Source: a bacterium (lineage in GTDB: Bacteria > Myxococcota_A > Bradymonadia > Bradymonadales > Bradymonadaceae). From it: 64,000 bases of DNA. A program made the translations under genes and the position numbers. The stretch spans positions 62,001 through 126,000 of the forward strand of contig JAUIBR010000009.1 of assembly GCA_030427705.1 (NCBI GenBank), written 5' to 3'. Numbering within the stretch: position 1 is the first letter of the stretch; every line of letters begins with the position of its first letter. Shown here in pieces: positions 53,394 to 61,516 of this stretch. Under the pieces are notes generated by a model. It was not told the origin of the DNA and did no database searches. It saw nothing but the letters and a program-made list of their open reading frames with translations.

Positions 53394-54364
53394 AAATCCA
53401 GCCGTATCCCAATTCCGATATCCCAGAACAAGCCGCTGGTATCGATGCTACCCACGGCCACGTCTTCCCGGGCAAATCCGTCGTCCGGCGTGTCGTCGTC
53501 TGATCGCGAGAGCTCATCGAACTCGGCTTCCGTCTGACCGAAGTAGCCAAACTGGGTCATGAACGCCAACGTGAAGCCGCCTGCGCTAGGTTCCGTAACG
53601 CGCCACAGTGCCTCAAGTCCAACACTGCCGGTGTAGGCGAAATCATGCGCGTAGTCCTCAAGCGGATCATCACCTGAGCGTGTCAACGTGAGAGATTGCA
53701 AGGCGTAGCCGGCACCGGCACGCACGGACGGGCGCAACCATCCCCACAGGTCCATCCCATAGTCTGCCGAAAGCATGAAGTTCCAGTGACCCCAATCGCT
53801 GGTCAGCGAACCACCAAGCCGGTTGACCTCTTCGGTCAGTGCCGTTTCGAAGCTGAAGTACACCCGAAGCCCAGGCAGCACGCTATCAAGCGCGTGTCCG
53901 ACTGAAAGGTGGCTGTAACCCACCACATCGTTGTCTTTGACCGCAAAGATACTGTCGTCATTCAGGTAGTGCGACTGCATCCGCAGGTCGACGATCAGGT
54001 CGTAGTGGTAGTCCTCAGCGCGTGCTGGGGGGGCCGTCTGTTGCACATCCGCAGGTCGATCTCCAAACGAGCTCGATGCAGGCGCTGGGGCCGGCTGCAC
54101 CTGCTCAACATCAGGCTTTGGCTCCGGTTCAGTCTTTGCCGCCTCAGGTTCAGCGGCCGGTTCTTCCGGTTTTGCTTCAGCCTCAGGCTGTTCAGCGTCT
54201 GGAGCTGGCTGTTCAGCTTCTGGAGTCGGGTCACCCTCAGGTTTAGCCTCGGGCTTCGGCTCCGGTTTCGCCTCGGGCGCAGGTTCTGCCGGAGGGGCAT
54301 CCTGAGCCATCGCCGGCGAGGAAATCAACAAGATGGCAAGGCCAATAAGTGTGATTCGTTTCAT
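53390..54364 (-). CDS. Outer-membrane barrel-like protein with Pro/Glu-rich linker
   Basis: A 324-residue exported protein. A signal peptide (ends AMAQ) is followed by about 80 residues of Pro-Glu-Ala-Lys repeats (PEAKPEPKPEAKPEG type), a linker thought to span peptidoglycan or the periplasm. From about residue 115 an aromatic/Gly-rich domain ends in IRLDF, like an outer-membrane barrel. It is the last gene of a minus-strand series with three propeller lipoproteins, 2 nt after the last of them, so it may form a complex with them. GGAGG precedes the ATG at long spacing. Confidence 0.7.
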   Translation of the reverse strand: MKRITLIGLAILLISSPAMAQDAPPAEPAPEAKPEPKPEAKPEGDPTPEAEQPAPDAEQPEAEAKPEEPAAEPEAAKTEPEPKPDVEQVQPAPAPASSSFGDRPADVQQTAPPARAEDYHYDLIVDLRMQSHYLNDDSIFAVKDNDVVGYSHLSVGHALDSVLPGLRVYFSFETALTEEVNRLGGSLTSDWGHWNFMLSADYGMDLWGWLRPSVRAGAGYALQSLTLTRSGDDPLEDYAHDFAYTGSVGLEALWRVTEPSAGGFTLAFMTQFGYFGQTEAEFDELSRSDDDTPDDGFAREDVAVGSIDTSGLFWDIGIGIRLDF

Positions 54365-54366
54365 GA

Positions 54367-55923
54367 TTACAGGCCCTCCTCAAAGATCCCGTCCAAGAAG
54401 ACCGCCTCGTAATGGCGAGCGTTCTTTGGCGTCGGGTCATTCGCATCCAATACAGTAAATTTGCCAGTCACCGATTCGTGCTCAACCAGCACGAGCGCCT
54501 CATCGCGGTCCAAAAAGACCTCCTTTCCAGGATTGGGAAGGTCGAAGTTTGTGGGGTGCCCGTCGTCGGCAAAAATCGTCAGGTTCGGAAGCCCACGATA
54601 GACGACGTAGGTGAACAATCCGTCAAACAAGACGTCTCGCAGCGAGCCACCCTGAATCGGGATATCGTTGTTCTTCGCCAGATTCAGCAGCGAGAAACCC
54701 GCACCGATTCCGGGGTGGAACACAATGGCCTGGTCAGATTGGCCAGGTGACAAGCTGATACGACTCGGGGTTTGGTTCAATCGGATCGCCTCGACGCTTC
54801 GGCCCAAGATGGGCTCATCACCTTCGATGGCGATGGTCTCGGGGCGAATCACAGCAACCAAAGTCGACGCAGAAGAATACGCCAGAACACGTGTCTCTTC
54901 GCGCTGCTCTCCGCCATCCTCGATAACCGTGGTGAACGGAATCAACTCTTCAGCAGGCACTTGCATGGGAAGTTGGAATGTCACCGACACGTCAGATACG
55001 ACGTCGACCACCGTAAACTCTGCCCGAATGCGGCTCGCGCTCACCAGGCGTGTGCCATTGGGCAAGTTTAGAATCTCGATATCCGCTGGCGTCTCGGCGG
55101 TCAGTTTATCCGTCGACAAAGCGAGCTTTCGCTGCCCCTGCACCGCCATCTGAATATTGACGCGGCTGACGTCCGGTTGACTCGAGGACGTCAGGTACAG
55201 CGTCGCTTGATTCTCTTGCGAGACATCAAAGACAGCCCGATTTGGGACCCGCACTTCTTCGGCTTCAGAGATACTGAGTGGCACCTCACGCAGGCGGTCG
55301 TCGTCATCCGCGGCCAGCAGGTCGAAAACCGTAACCTCGTTGTTAGACAACACCGCCATTAGGCGTTGGCGCTGACCGTCCATCTCGAACGGGTCCGCGA
55401 AGATGAAGGTGTTGGCGAAGGTGGAAAGCGTCACGAAGTAGGTCTCCGGAGACGACCCCGTCAAGTCCACGACACCGACTTCGTTCAGGTTTCGAGCAAC
55501 CACGTTGCTTCGTGCCGAGCCGTCAAAACTCAACACAACAAACTCGCCATGCGGGTCAACGGCAATTCGGTCGTATGCTGCAGCCAACTCCACAACCTGA
55601 GAGGACCCTGTTTCAAGGTCGACGATGCGCAGTTGCTCGGCGTCCTCCTCGACGACATACGCGCTCAACCCATCTGCGGAGATCGCCACACGGCCCGGGT
55701 CTTTCGACAACGAGACGGTTTTGACGTCCAACGAGATATCGTTGGCTTGGGTGGGCTCCAAGATCACCAGTTTCTCGGTGGTCTTGTTCAGATAGACAAC
55801 GCGGTCTTGGGCCTCGAATGGTCCCTCGACAGAGAGCGGCTCATTCCAAGCATTGGAAGCATCGTCCACACATGCGCCCAGCGACGACGCCAGGAGCAGA
55901 AGGCAAATCAATTTCATCTTCAT
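54367..55923 (-). CDS. Beta-propeller lipoprotein C of a three-gene paralogous set
   Basis: A 518-residue lipoprotein with lipobox SLGAC (Cys18) and no Asn linker. The mature part has repeated beta-propeller-like units (for example VVYLNKTTEKLVIL, AYVVEEDAEQLRIVD). Its end (VTGKFTVLD) aligns with the corresponding position in the two upstream paralogues but lacks their common GYELNAGID terminus. Its ATG overlaps the stop of the gene before it by one base (TAATG), which points to coupled translation. Ligand unknown. Confidence 0.72.
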   Translation of the reverse strand: MKMKLICLLLLASSLGACVDDASNAWNEPLSVEGPFEAQDRVVYLNKTTEKLVILEPTQANDISLDVKTVSLSKDPGRVAISADGLSAYVVEEDAEQLRIVDLETGSSQVVELAAAYDRIAVDPHGEFVVLSFDGSARSNVVARNLNEVGVVDLTGSSPETYFVTLSTFANTFIFADPFEMDGQRQRLMAVLSNNEVTVFDLLAADDDDRLREVPLSISEAEEVRVPNRAVFDVSQENQATLYLTSSSQPDVSRVNIQMAVQGQRKLALSTDKLTAETPADIEILNLPNGTRLVSASRIRAEFTVVDVVSDVSVTFQLPMQVPAEELIPFTTVIEDGGEQREETRVLAYSSASTLVAVIRPETIAIEGDEPILGRSVEAIRLNQTPSRISLSPGQSDQAIVFHPGIGAGFSLLNLAKNNDIPIQGGSLRDVLFDGLFTYVVYRGLPNLTIFADDGHPTNFDLPNPGKEVFLDRDEALVLVEHESVTGKFTVLDANDPTPKNARHYEAVFLDGIFEEGL

Positions 55924-57713
55924 TAGTCAATCCCCGCGTTAAGCTCATAGCCAGTAACAGTGCGGCGCTCTTGCGTTTGCGTATCCACAAACGAGAGCCG
56001 CCCTTGCGGATGGTCCTGGCTTACATAAATCAAGTGTTGCCCAGCGATCGGCCCGATTCCATCGGCCGATGACGCCAATCTAAAGCTAGAGGTCGAGAAG
56101 GTCCCGAGGTTCGCCACGAGCACGTCGCGGTCACCAAGGCCTTCGACGAACGTCACGTACAGCACACGCTGCGACTCGTCGGTGTAGATAGAGAGTTCAT
56201 TGGTCTCGTGGGCGGTCAGTACCAATTGTTGGAACGCTGATTTCACGTCAACCAGTGAGATAGCCCAGCTCTTCGCGATGAACTCAGGGTCTGCCGGTCC
56301 CAAACCGGGTGGGATCTGGCCTTCTTCTTTCGTGTGAATCGCCACGAACGTCTGACCCGCGGGGTCCGACTTGGCGGAATAGAGCGGCTTTTCAAAGCGA
56401 ATCACGCGTGTGGTCGGCGCCGTCGAAAGGTCATCAACCAATGTCGCGCGAGCGCTCAAGCCGGCTCCATCAAACAACATCGCGGTGATGCCGTCTGGCG
56501 AAATCTCGGCGATGTTTTGACGGGTCAGCTCAACGTTGATGAACGTCACACCATCGACGACAGGGTCTGGAACGACCGGCATATCAGGTTCATCCATGTC
56601 TGGCTCGGCCATGTCGGCCATGCCCATATCCATATCGTCCATGTCTGCAGTGCCCATGTCGCCCATATCCGCAGCGCCCATGTCGGACATACCCATGTCC
56701 GGCATCATCATCGTGCCCTGGTGAAGGTCATCGAAAACGCCATCGAGATTGATCAGCCCCCCGGGGACTGTGATCGTCAGCACTTGCTGGTCCATCGGCT
56801 GGGTGACCAAAACCGCGAGCTCAGCGCCGTAGACCCAGTCGACATCGAATGGAATCGACTTCAAGTAGACCGTGCGACTTTCACGCAATTCCAAGTCCTG
56901 GAAGACGAGCCCCGGAAACCCGGCCACGCGTGAAACGACGTAGCGCCCAGTCGGGTCAACCAGTAAGTCTTGAATGCTTGGCGACGATATTCCTTGACCT
57001 GTGACGGCCAAAGGCGGCGCAAATGCATCGCCCGTAATCCCGGCGACTTCCAAGCGTGAGATGCCATCATCGGTAACGACGATGACGTATGCGCCGTCGT
57101 CCGAAAACAGAACCTGTCGAACCCGGAACCCAACCGCGATCTGAGCTTCGAAGTCTTTGGTAATCACGCTCACCGCCGAGATATCAGCATCGGGCGGCGC
57201 GACATCGACTTCCTCGGGATCAAACCAAGCCACAGCGACCGTTGATGTCGGGTTGCTCGCGATCTGGTTGACGTGGCGCATCGCGCCGAAACTCTCAACA
57301 GACAACGATTCCGGCTCGATGACCGAGACGGTGCTGCTGCCCTGATTCAATACAAACACCCGAGAATCCTCGACCGTGTCGATGGTCGGGCCAACTGTCT
57401 TGGTCGGGTTGAATCCCACCGGAACGGTCTGAATCCCCAGGGATTCTGCGTCAATCACGGCAACCGAGTTCAGCGTGGCGTTGGCAACAAACAGCTGGCG
57501 GCCAACCGTGGCAGGACGCGAGAAATCGAACTCTCGCTCCACGACCGGCGGGTTAACACTGTTGGCATTATTGCCACCGCTGTTCCGGTTGTTCTCATTG
57601 TTGTTCAAGTTGTTAACGTTGTTGGCATTGTTCGCGTTGTTTGCACTCTTCGCCTGATCCGACGAACACGCTGCCAACGCCAATACACATCCAATCACAA
57701 GTAATCGTTTCAT
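55923..57713 (-). CDS. Beta-propeller lipoprotein B with Asn linker and Asp-Met repeat
   Basis: A 596-residue lipoprotein with lipobox ALAAC (Cys16), a short Asn-rich linker (residues 24-54), then YVTN-type propeller repeats such as QLFVANATLNSVAVID. In the middle, about residues 334-380, lies an Asp-Met-rich repeat (GDMGTADMDDMDMG). It ends GYELNAGID, shared with its upstream paralogue. Both its start and stop overlap neighbours by one base (TGATG and TAATG). YVTN propellers are usually surface or periplasmic scaffolds; the partner is not known. Confidence 0.75.
   Translation of the reverse strand: MKRLLVIGCVLALAACSSDQAKSANNANNANNVNNLNNNENNRNSGGNNANSVNPPVVEREFDFSRPATVGRQLFVANATLNSVAVIDAESLGIQTVPVGFNPTKTVGPTIDTVEDSRVFVLNQGSSTVSVIEPESLSVESFGAMRHVNQIASNPTSTVAVAWFDPEEVDVAPPDADISAVSVITKDFEAQIAVGFRVRQVLFSDDGAYVIVVTDDGISRLEVAGITGDAFAPPLAVTGQGISSPSIQDLLVDPTGRYVVSRVAGFPGLVFQDLELRESRTVYLKSIPFDVDWVYGAELAVLVTQPMDQQVLTITVPGGLINLDGVFDDLHQGTMMMPDMGMSDMGAADMGDMGTADMDDMDMGMADMAEPDMDEPDMPVVPDPVVDGVTFINVELTRQNIAEISPDGITAMLFDGAGLSARATLVDDLSTAPTTRVIRFEKPLYSAKSDPAGQTFVAIHTKEEGQIPPGLGPADPEFIAKSWAISLVDVKSAFQQLVLTAHETNELSIYTDESQRVLYVTFVEGLGDRDVLVANLGTFSTSSFRLASSADGIGPIAGQHLIYVSQDHPQGRLSFVDTQTQERRTVTGYELNAGID
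56579..56712 (-). repeat. Asp-Met-rich repeat in propeller lipoprotein B
   Basis: The minus strand repeats GACATGGGC-like codons giving Asp-Met, Gly and Ala about 15-16 times (PDMGMSDMGAADMG). Similar but shorter patches occur in the Asn-linker lipoprotein (29250-29285) and the substrate-binding lipoprotein (61794-61860). Confidence 0.8.
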
Positions 57714-59398
57714 CAGTCGATCCCTGCATTCAATTCGTAACCACTAATCGTGCGTTGTGATTGCGTGTCCACGTCGAAGAACGTGATACGACCTGCCGAA
57801 TCTTCTTGAGCCACGAATACCTTTCCAGCCACAACGCCAAGCTGTTCTGGTTTGCGTGGAAGCCGTACGAAGTCACTCCGGAACGTCGCCATGTTCAGGT
57901 GCATCAAGCCCTGAATCTGCGTGCCCGTATTCTCGATCAAAACGTAAAGCTGAGTTTGGTCATCGCTGTTCGGGGTCATCACGAAATCAATCGGTTCTCC
58001 CTGCAGCGCAACGGGTCGCGTGAAACCGCTCGCCATATCAAAGAGCGTTACCCCGTGATTTGAACGGAACACATAGTTCGGGTCAGTGGGACTACCGGCC
58101 AGAGCTTCCTGTCGTTTATGGACCACAACCGCAGATGTTGAATCCGGCGAGACCGCGACCGAGCGGATTTGGTTGCGCAGCGTGTAGCTTCGCAGGCTAT
58201 CCGTCATGATGTCGTAGACGGCGAGGCTCGGGATCTGAGGGAGGGTCGAGTAAAGAAGGGCTTGTTGTCGATCCGGCGTTAGCTGAATCAGGCCTGCCTC
58301 TTTGGAATCCACGTCAACGATCTGAACGACTGGCTCTTGGTCGATTGGCGTCGCCAAGATCGCGTCGATATCCAAGAGCGCGACTTGCGCAGAATCGCGG
58401 ATGGCAACCACTGCGCGTCGAGTATCTCCGTCGACCAGCAGGTCCACGTCCGTTGGAATATCGTCCAATGCAACTTCGCGGCTTTCGCCAACCTCGATGC
58501 CTGATTCGGGGAGCTCATAAATGGTGATGTTTTTGCCGTTCGAGCTGCGCACAACCATGAACGAGGCATCGTCGGCAACCTCGACCTCCAGGTCGGTCAA
58601 TGGATAGAGACCGTCATTTAGGTTGAGGTTCATCGGGCGAATCAACGCGTCCGACTCAATCTCATCCAGCTTGAATCGCTGGACGCCCTCGTTTCCAACC
58701 AGGAACACGTCGCCTGTGTTGGTGAACTCGATGTCACGAATAAGTCGCGTCACGGTGAGCTGAAACGCTTGTTCTTCGCCAGCTTCTTCCCCTGCTCGGA
58801 TAAGCGACATGACCTGAAGCGACGACACCGCTTGGGTTTCAAACGGACGCTTGGGGTCGATGTACGCCAAGGCATGTTTGCCGTCGGGCGCGATTGTGAT
58901 GGCGTTCAAGACTGGCGGGACATTCAACAGTTTCACGAACCCGTTTCCGCGGCCATCGTTGGCCGTTTCTTCGGCGTGAATCACCGCAACTGAACTTGAG
59001 CCTTCGCATAGAACATACGCGACAGGTCCACGGTCTTCGCTGTCCGCCGCAACCACTTCAACGGGGTCGAGCCCGACACGCACCGGTTTCACGCTGAGGT
59101 CTCGTCCATCAATCAACGCGACCGTGGTGCTCTCTTCCGTAGAGTTGGGCACAAACACGTAGGCGTCCGTCGTCGCAACTTGCTGCACGACGAACTCCTC
59201 AACCTCTGGGATGAACACGTTGTTCGAGTTATTGACGTTGTTGACATTGTTGGCGTTATTGACGTTGTTGACGTTGTTGACCCCAGACTGGTTGTTGAAG
59301 TCCGAGTCCGCGCCAGATACGCCATCAAAAGACTCGCTATCGCCGCAGGCAACGCACGCCAAGCATCCAATTGCTATCAAGATTATTCGTTTATCCAC
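57713..59398 (-). CDS. Beta-propeller lipoprotein A with Asn linker
   Basis: A 561-residue lipoprotein with lipobox ACVAC (Cys18), an Asn-Asn-X linker (about 35-58) and propeller-type repeats (DAYVFVPNSTEESTTVALID). It ends GYELNAGID like its downstream paralogue. I start at GTG 59398, which has GGAGA at about 7-nt spacing and yields MDKRIILIAI; the frame opens 10 codons earlier. Its stop overlaps the next start (TGATG). It is the first gene of the coupled set of three propellers and one barrel protein. Confidence 0.75.
   Translation of the reverse strand: MDKRIILIAIGCLACVACGDSESFDGVSGADSDFNNQSGVNNVNNVNNANNVNNVNNSNNVFIPEVEEFVVQQVATTDAYVFVPNSTEESTTVALIDGRDLSVKPVRVGLDPVEVVAADSEDRGPVAYVLCEGSSSVAVIHAEETANDGRGNGFVKLLNVPPVLNAITIAPDGKHALAYIDPKRPFETQAVSSLQVMSLIRAGEEAGEEQAFQLTVTRLIRDIEFTNTGDVFLVGNEGVQRFKLDEIESDALIRPMNLNLNDGLYPLTDLEVEVADDASFMVVRSSNGKNITIYELPESGIEVGESREVALDDIPTDVDLLVDGDTRRAVVAIRDSAQVALLDIDAILATPIDQEPVVQIVDVDSKEAGLIQLTPDRQQALLYSTLPQIPSLAVYDIMTDSLRSYTLRNQIRSVAVSPDSTSAVVVHKRQEALAGSPTDPNYVFRSNHGVTLFDMASGFTRPVALQGEPIDFVMTPNSDDQTQLYVLIENTGTQIQGLMHLNMATFRSDFVRLPRKPEQLGVVAGKVFVAQEDSAGRITFFDVDTQSQRTISGYELNAGID
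59217..59281 (-). repeat. 9-bp-type tandem repeat encoding the Asn-Asn-X linker of lipoprotein A
   Basis: The minus strand shows about seven AACAACGTC/AATAAC-like 9-mers (Asn-Asn-Val/Ala/Ser). The same pattern, shorter, occurs in lipoprotein B at about 57590-57650. Confidence 0.8.
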
Positions 59399-59670
59399 CG
59401 ACCAATCTCCAAATCGTTTACCGGCCAATCACACTGCACACGCCGTGCCAGCAAATGGTTCCTTTCGCTGATCGCGCGCTTTATCAAGCACTTGGCCGTG
59501 TAATGAATGGTGATTGCTACTGTATCATACGGGCAGCCGACCAAAACCGGTGAATGAATCATCCGACTTCGGACAAAAATGTCTCCAGTTTCATGGCCTG
59601 GTCTCCAAATCGGGCGTGGATCGATCGAGCCATAACGGCTAAAACCCCGATGACTACTGACGGAGTTGGC

Positions 59671-60573
59671 ATGAGTAGGTACGCATCAGTTTTTCGAGAC
59701 GATCTCTTCGCCGGGCAAATCATCATCGTTACCGGAGGTGGTAGTGGCATCGGTCGGTGCACAGCTCACGAGCTCGCATCCCTTGGTGCGCACGTGGTTC
59801 TCATCGGTCGCAAATTGGAGAAGCTTGAGGTCGTTGCATCCGAGATCATAGAAGACGATGGCTCAGCCACTTTCCACACTTGCGACATCCGCGATGAAGA
59901 CCGGGTGATTGAGGTGGTGGAAGCGATTCGCCAACAACACGAGCGGATCGATGGACTGGTCAACAACGCCGGAGGTCAGTTTCCTTCGCCGCTCGCCATG
60001 ATTAACAAGAAGGGCTGGGACGCGGTTGTCGGCACCAACTTGACCGGTGGCTTCTTGATGGCGCGCGAGGTCTACAACCAATGGATGAACGATAACGGTG
60101 GCGCGATTGTGAACATCGTTGCCGACATGTGGCGCGGAATGCCGGGCATGGGTCACTCGGGCGCGGCGCGTGCGGGGATGATTAACTTCACCCAAACCGC
60201 AGCAGTCGAGTGGGCGGCAAGCGGTGTGCGTGTGAACGCGATCGCACCGGGTTGGATCGCGTCTAGCGGAATGGACACGTACCCAGATTTCATCAAGGCC
60301 ACGATCCCAAATCTGCGTGACCACGTGCCACTAAAACGCCTGGGCTTGGAAGACGAGGTGAGTGCGACCATCGCGTTTCTTCTGTCTCCGGCGGCGGCGT
60401 TCATTAGTGGCGAGACGATAAAGGTGGACGGCGCGGCCCCGCTCTACCCCGCGACGATTGAGATTCCGGCCCACGACAATTCGAAGCCGTACCAGGGCTT
60501 TCATCGTGCTTCATTCCCAGATTTCTTGGTTGAATTGACCAACGTCGACACTGGCGATTCTGACGAAAGCTGA
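59671..60573 (+). CDS. SDR-family enoyl-CoA reductase, PECR-like
   Basis: A 300-residue short-chain dehydrogenase/reductase. The NAD(P) motif is VTGGGSGIGR and the second landmark is LVNNAGGQFPSP. It resembles peroxisomal trans-2-enoyl-CoA reductase: around the active site HSGAARAGM stands where classic SDRs have Tyr-x3-Lys, and VEWAASGVRVNAIAPG follows, as in PECR/DECR. I start at ATG 59671 (MSRYAS), preceded by CGGAG; the frame opens 39 codons upstream. It reduces a double bond in enoyl-CoA by inference. Confidence 0.8.
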   Translation: MSRYASVFRDDLFAGQIIIVTGGGSGIGRCTAHELASLGAHVVLIGRKLEKLEVVASEIIEDDGSATFHTCDIRDEDRVIEVVEAIRQQHERIDGLVNNAGGQFPSPLAMINKKGWDAVVGTNLTGGFLMAREVYNQWMNDNGGAIVNIVADMWRGMPGMGHSGAARAGMINFTQTAAVEWAASGVRVNAIAPGWIASSGMDTYPDFIKATIPNLRDHVPLKRLGLEDEVSATIAFLLSPAAAFISGETIKVDGAAPLYPATIEIPAHDNSKPYQGFHRASFPDFLVELTNVDTGDSDES

Positions 60574-60753
60574 TGTGATCCATTTGGATCTCAGCAATTT
60601 AGCAAACTATTTGGAAAGCGGCGCAATTGGGGGATAATCGGGGCGTCAAAAGACTGACGCTTGTTGCCAACGCGGTCGGTCTTGCGATAGGGTTGGATCA
60701 CACAAATTGCAAAAATTTCAACAGTTCTGCCACTTAACTGTAACGAGGATATC

Positions 60754-61515
60754 ATGCGGCAAATTGCTCGCAGATTTCTGTCTATCTTACTTGCGACCGC
60801 TCTGGTGTTCGGCCCGGCGCAATCCGTGTTTGCTCAGGAACTTTCCGAAGATCAAGCGCAGGAATTCAAACAGCTGACGGGTAAGGCCCAAGAGGAGTTC
60901 AAGGCTAAGAACTACGATGCTGCGGCAACGTTGTTCATTCAGGCGTACGAGATCAAACCGGTCTCGAACATCCTCTACAACGTGGCGCGGATCTACGAGC
61001 AAGCTGGCAACATGAACAGTGCGCTTGAGTACTACCAGAAGTTCGTGAAGTCACCGAATGTCGCCAAAGAGAACCGCGAAGACGCCTTGGAGCGGATCAA
61101 GACGCTCAAAGAGGTTTTGGCGCTTGAAGAGGGCGACAAAAAGGAAGAGACGAACGAAGAGGTCGCCGAACCTGTGAAGCCCGCAGAACCGGAGTACGAC
61201 TACACGTTGGCGTATATCCTTTGGGGTACCGGTGCGGCATCGCTTGTCGGCTCGTTGGTCTTTGGCATTTTGGCGAGCGACCAGCATTCCAAGTTTGAGG
61301 ATGCCACCACGATCGAGGAACGACGGGACGCCGCTAGCTCAGGCGAAACATTGAGCATCGTTTCGGACAGCCTGTTGATTACAGGCGTCGTACTCGGCGC
61401 ACTTGGCACTGTGTTCTTCTTCACAGCATCGCCAATCGAATCGGATAGCGGCGTGGCACTGACGCCGATTATCGGAACAGATCGCGTCGGAATGGGCCTT
61501 TCGTTTGGATTTTAG
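60754..61515 (+). CDS. TPR membrane protein
   Basis: A 253-residue protein with a signal peptide (residues 1-27, ending VFAQ), about two or three TPR units at 28-122 (SNILYNVARIYEQAGNM, then ALEYYQKFVK), a charged linker and two hydrophobic helices near the end (about 149-171 and 201-224). No family name was recognised, but the layout is common in myxobacteria. GAGG lies 6 nt before the ATG. It is followed within 1 nt by the substrate-binding gene, suggesting a shared transcript. Confidence 0.65.
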   Translation: MRQIARRFLSILLATALVFGPAQSVFAQELSEDQAQEFKQLTGKAQEEFKAKNYDAAATLFIQAYEIKPVSNILYNVARIYEQAGNMNSALEYYQKFVKSPNVAKENREDALERIKTLKEVLALEEGDKKEETNEEVAEPVKPAEPEYDYTLAYILWGTGAASLVGSLVFGILASDQHSKFEDATTIEERRDAASSGETLSIVSDSLLITGVVLGALGTVFFFTASPIESDSGVALTPIIGTDRVGMGLSFGF

Positions 61516-61516
61516 A

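Noticed and set aside
60130-60190. The SDR protein appears to lack the catalytic Tyr-x3-Lys
   Set aside because: The HSGAARAG segment at that position is the normal state in the PECR/DECR branch, so this is not a broken enzyme.
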